A DNA stretch of 64,000 nucleotides, from contig JAFEBP010000007.1 in assembly GCA_018242605.1 (NCBI GenBank), positions 344,514 through 408,513 of the forward strand. The letters run 5' to 3'. Origin of the DNA: Planctomycetota bacterium (GTDB lineage Bacteria; Planctomycetota; Phycisphaerae; Phycisphaerales; UBA1924). The notes under the pieces are model-generated. The model had not been told where the DNA came from, searched no databases, and saw only the letters and a list, made by a program, of their open reading frames with translations. Shown one piece after another: positions 60,503 to 64,000 of this stretch; position 1 is the stretch's first letter; every line of letters begins with the position of its first letter. The translations under genes and the position numbers were made by a program.

Positions 60503-63500
60503 TTACTTGTTGGCCGGCGCCGCAGACCCGCCCGCGATGGCGTCCCGCAGTGCCGCCGGAGGGTTGTCCGCCGCGGACTTGGCCTCGTGGAGGAGCTCCT
60601 CGCGTTCTTCCTCGTCCTCGGGGAGTTCGACCAGCGGCTTGACCTTGATCTCCTGGTACGGGCGGAAGCCGGTACCGGCGGGGATCAGGTGGCCGAGCAG
60701 GACGTTTTCCTTGAGGCCCACGAGGGTGTCCATCGCGCCCCGGAGCGACGCTTCGGTCAGAACCTTGGTGGACTCCTGGAACGACGCGCCCGAGAGGAAC
60801 GAGTCGCTCGAGAGAGCGGCCTTGGTGATGCCCAAGAGCAGCGTGCGGCCCGTCGCGGGGCGGCAGCGTTTGGCCTTGGCCCCTTCGCGACCCAGCGCCT
60901 CGGCCTTCGCGTTGGCTTCCTTGATCACGTTCTTGTGGACCAGTTCGCCCACCTTGAGCTCGGTGCCGCCCACGTCCGTGATGCGGACGTAGTTCTCGAT
61001 CTCCTTGTTCTTCTGCTTGAACGTGTACTTGTCGACCACTTCCTGCGGGAGCAGGTCGGTGTCGCCGGGGGCCTCGACCTTGACCTTGCGGAGCATCTGG
61101 CTGAGGATCAGCTCGATGTGCTTGTCGTTGATGGTCACGCCCTGAGCGCGGTACACGTTCTGGACCTCGTCGAGCATGTACGTCCAGAGAGACTCCTCGC
61201 CCTTGATCCGCAGGATGTCGTGCGGCACCATGGGGCCTTCGGTGAGGGGGTCGCCAGCGTTGATGAAGTCGCCGGTGTGGACGAGCAGTTGCTTGTCGGT
61301 GCCTACGTGGTGGTCCTTCTCGATGCCGGCATCGCTCGTGATACGGATGGTCATCTTGCCCTTGCGCTTGTCGGAGAAGATCTCGACCTTGCCGGAGATC
61401 TCGGCCATGACGGCCGGGTCCTTGGGCTTGCGGGCTTCGAAGATCTCCGTGACGCGGGGCAGACCACCGACGATATCCTGGCTGCCCGCCGCGGAACGCG
61501 GCTGGCGGGCGAGCATGGCGCCGGCCTTGATCTTCTGACCGTCCTCGACTTCCAGGCGTGCCCGGGCGGGCAGGTAGTGGAAGTCCAGGATGTTGCCCTG
61601 GTCGTCCAGGATGTTGATCGCCGGGTGCAGATCGCCCTTGTGCTCGACGATGACGCGGGCCTTCTTGCCGCCGCCGGCGTCCTCGAACCGGAACGTTTCC
61701 TTGTCCTGGATGTCCACGTACTGGACGGTGCCTTCCTTCTCGGCCAGAATCGGCACGCGGTGCGGGTCCCACTTGACGACGGGCTGGCCCTTCTTGACCT
61801 CGGTCTTTTCGGGCACGTAGAGGAACGCGCCGTAGGGAACCTTGAACTTCTCGAGTTCGCGGCCCTTGGGGTCCATGATGGCGATCTCGCCGTTGCGCTT
61901 CAGGACGATCCAGCACTCGTGGCCGTCGTCGTCCTTGCCCGGGACGGCGTTGCAGTCACGCAGCTCCAGGGTGCCCGCGGCGAGGGCATCATACTTGGTG
62001 TTCTCGGCGGTACGCTGACCGATGCCGCCCGTGTGGAACGTACGCATCGTCAACTGCGTGCCGGGTTCACCGATGGACTGGGCGGCGATGATGCCCACGG
62101 CCATGCCGGGCTCCACCAGCTTGCCGGTGGACATGTCCATGCCGTAGTCCAGCACCGAGCAACCGGTCTTGCTCTCGCTGGTGAGCGGGGAGCGGACGAT
62201 CACGGAGTCGATGCCCAACTCCTCGATTTTCGCCGCGGCCTCGGCGCTGACCATCTGGTTTTCGCGGACGATGACCTCGTCGGTGACGGGGTTGACGATC
62301 GTGTTGACACTGACGCGGCCCACGATCTGGTCGCGGAGGGCCACGTCGACCTGCTCGCCCTTGTAGATGGCCCGCTTCACAACGCCGCGCTTGCTGCCGC
62401 AGTCGATCTCGCCGATGATCACGCTCTGGGCGATGTCGCACAGCTTGCGGGTGAGGTAGCCCGAGTCGGCGGTCTTGAGGGCCGTGTCGGCCAGACCCTT
62501 ACGGGCGCCGTGGGTCGAGGAGAAGTACTCGAGAATGTTGAGGCCTTCGCGGAAGTTGGCGCGGATGGGGGTCTCGATGATTTCGCCGCTGGGCTTGGCC
62601 ATCAGACCACGCATGCCGGCCAACTGCTGCATCTGGCTGATGTTACCGCGTGCGCCCGAGTCCACCATCAGGTAGACGGGGTTCAGGTACCACTTGCCCT
62701 TCTTATCGTCGGGCGCGAGCTCGTAGCCGTTCTCGTCGCGACGGTCGTGCTTGAGGACGGTGACCAGCTTCTTCTGGACTTCTTCGCGGCAGTGCGACCA
62801 GATGTCCAGCAACTGGTTGTACCGCTCGCGGGCGGTGATGATGCCACGGTCGTAGTTCTTCTCGACGCGTTCAACCTTCTTCTGCGAATCGGCCAGCAGC
62901 TCGCCCTTTTCCTTGGGGATGCGCAGGTCGGTGATGCCGAAGGAGAGGCCGGCGAGGGTGGACTGCTTGAACCCCATCTCCTTGAGACGGTCGAGCAGGT
63001 TGATGGTGTGGTGGCGTCCGCCGATGGCGTACGCGTCGTCGATCACGCGGGCGCAGCCCTTCTTGCCCAGGGCACAGTTGTAGAACGGCATGCCGTCGAA
63101 CAGCACGTCTGAGAAGAGAGCGCGGCCGGGGGTGGTGACGATGCGGAAGTTCTCCGGCATCGGCTTGATGGCGCCGGTCTGGGAATCGACGACGTTGTCG
63201 AAGCCGTCGACGCGGAGCAGGATCCGCGTGTGCGGGCCGACCTTGCCCTGCTCCATCGCGAGGATGGCTTCCTTGCGGTCCTTGAACTTGGGCATCTTCT
63301 CGATCGGCGTCTCTTCGGTCTGCATGTACGTGATGAAGTACACGCCCATGACGATGTCCTGGCTGGCCGAGATGATCGGCTTGCCGTTGGCCGGGGAGAA
63401 GATGTTGTGCGTGCTGAGCATCAGCACGTGGGCCTCGGCCTGCGCCTCCACGGAGAGGGGCAGGTGCACGGCCATCTGGTCACCGTCGAAGTCGGCGTTG

Positions 63501-64000
63501 AAGCCGGCGCACACCAGCGGGTGCAGGCGGATGGCGTTGCCTTCCACGAGAACCGGCTCGAAGGCCTGGATGCCCATTCGGTGCAGCGTGGGGGCGCGGT
63601 TGAGCAGCACGGGGTGCTGGTAGATGACTTCTTCCAGGATGTCCCACACCGCGGCGTCACGCCGCTCGAGCATGCGTTTGGCGCTCTTGATGGTGTCGGC
63701 CAGCCCGTGCTCCTTGAGCTTGCGGATGATGAAAGGCTGGTACAGCTCGAGCGCAATCTTCTTGGGAAGGCCGCACTGGTGGAGCTTGAGCTCGGGGCCG
63801 ACGACGATCACCGAACGCGCGGAATAGTCGACACGCTTGCCGAGCAGGTTCTCGCGGAAACGGCCCTGCTTGCCCTTGAGCGTATCGGAGAGCGACTTGA
63901 GCGGGCGGTTGTTGGCGCCGCGCAGCACGCGGCCGCGGCGGCCGTTGTCGAACAGCGCGTCGACGGCTTCCTGCAACATGCGCTTTTCGTTGCGCACGAT
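60503..64000 (-). CDS. rpoC: DNA-directed RNA polymerase beta-prime subunit, 5' end cut by window edge
   Basis: This subunit forms the catalytic centre with the beta subunit. About 1165 C-terminal residues are visible; roughly 250-300 N-terminal residues are off the right edge. The catalytic magnesium-binding motif [14 protein letters not shown] lies near 63476-63499. The trigger-loop and bridge-helix region ([21 protein letters not shown] and [20 protein letters not shown]) is intact. The C-terminal part includes [19 protein letters not shown], typical of the family. The end is followed by a terminator. The frame at 60587-63112 on the other strand is a shadow of this gene. Confidence 0.98.
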   Translation of the reverse strand: MVRNEKRMLQEAVDALFDNGRRGRVLRGANNRPLKSLSDTLKGKQGRFRENLLGKRVDYSARSVIVVGPELKLHQCGLPKKIALELYQPFIIRKLKEHGLADTIKSAKRMLERRDAAVWDILEEVIYQHPVLLNRAPTLHRMGIQAFEPVLVEGNAIRLHPLVCAGFNADFDGDQMAVHLPLSVEAQAEAHVLMLSTHNIFSPANGKPIISASQDIVMGVYFITYMQTEETPIEKMPKFKDRKEAILAMEQGKVGPHTRILLRVDGFDNVVDSQTGAIKPMPENFRIVTTPGRALFSDVLFDGMPFYNCALGKKGCARVIDDAYAIGGRHHTINLLDRLKEMGFKQSTLAGLSFGITDLRIPKEKGELLADSQKKVERVEKNYDRGIITARERYNQLLDIWSHCREEVQKKLVTVLKHDRRDENGYELAPDDKKGKWYLNPVYLMVDSGARGNISQMQQLAGMRGLMAKPSGEIIETPIRANFREGLNILEYFSSTHGARKGLADTALKTADSGYLTRKLCDIAQSVIIGEIDCGSKRGVVKRAIYKGEQVDVALRDQIVGRVSVNTIVNPVTDEVIVRENQMVSAEAAAKIEELGIDSVIVRSPLTSESKTGCSVLDYGMDMSTGKLVEPGMAVGIIAAQSIGEPGTQLTMRTFHTGGIGQRTAENTKYDALAAGTLELRDCNAVPGKDDDGHECWIVLKRNGEIAIMDPKGRELEKFKVPYGAFLYVPEKTEVKKGQPVVKWDPHRVPILAEKEGTVQYVDIQDKETFRFEDAGGGKKARVIVEHKGDLHPAINILDDQGNILDFHYLPARARLEVEDGQKIKAGAMLARQPRSAAGSQDIVGGLPRVTEIFEARKPKDPAVMAEISGKVEIFSDKRKGKMTIRITSDAGIEKDHHVGTDKQLLVHTGDFINAGDPLTEGPMVPHDILRIKGEESLWTYMLDEVQNVYRAQGVTINDKHIELILSQMLRKVKVEAPGDTDLLPQEVVDKYTFKQKNKEIENYVRITDVGGTELKVGELVHKNVIKEANAKAEALGREGAKAKRCRPATGRTLLLGITKAALSSDSFLSGASFQESTKVLTEASLRGAMDTLVGLKENVLLGHLIPAGTGFRPYQEIKVKPLVELPEDEEEREELLHEAKSAADNPPAALRDAIAGGSAAPANK

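Noticed and set aside
60587..63112. 841-codon open frame on the plus strand
   Set aside because: It lies wholly antisense to rpoC, whose motifs are complete. GC-rich third positions create long open frames on the opposite strand.

Overview
The window looks like a chromosome segment of a planctomycete, most likely of the class Phycisphaerae. It is GC-rich with strongly GC-biased third codon positions. It carries four secreted proteins that end in a dockerin domain closing on a terminal Cys (often Gly-Cys), two proteins with a planctomycete-type LEQR-xLL N-terminal tag, Tat-exported enzymes and an LptD-like outer-membrane assembly protein. These are the grounds for the assignment; no rRNA is present to confirm it.

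Layout. 1-8.1 kb: the 5' part of a secretin gene, a PrxQ peroxiredoxin, two dockerin proteins, a ferredoxin-like membrane protein fused to TPR repeats and a small outer-membrane barrel. 8.1-16.5 kb: an HU-family DNA-binding protein behind a structured leader, two paralogous LEQR-xLL secreted proteins around a tiny membrane protein, an exported helical-repeat protein, a solute-binding protein and a thioesterase. 16.6-21.7 kb: a short dockerin protein with a clear promoter and terminator, then a minus-strand operon for a PaoABC-like exported molybdenum hydroxylase plus a small Cys-rich protein. 21.9-32.5 kb: tRNA-Ile(CAT) and a run of very large secreted proteins. Two of these share both ends but differ in the middle (collagen-like repeat versus RCC1 propeller).

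32.6-43.1 kb: coiled-coil and DUF3553 proteins, rpoZ-coaC, an AbgT-type transporter, a PhoU-like protein, an L7/L12 C-domain protein, a lipoprotein and an LptD-like protein. 43.2-51.7 kb: nuoC, a cinA-type gene, a candidate small RNA, tRNA-Val(CAC), trmD-rplS with terminator, an OmpH/Skp-like chaperone, an Lhr-type helicase and miaA. 51.8-52.3 kb: an 84-bp tandem repeat. 52.5-64 kb: a GH57-CBM25-dockerin protein, a Tat-exported alpha-toroid protein, an M32 carboxypeptidase, a CPA1 antiporter, a BFD-like ferredoxin and most of rpoC, which runs off the right edge.

The most unusual signals are: a compact candidate small RNA (about 69 nt) with its own extended -10 promoter and terminator upstream of cinA; the 84-bp repeat array; an inverted repeat with a shared flank about 100 bp upstream of two secreted-protein genes; and the collagen/RCC1 pair with swapped central domains. 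No CRISPR array, insertion sequence, prophage or recognisable defence system was seen. All calls come from reading the sequence; no database search was run.
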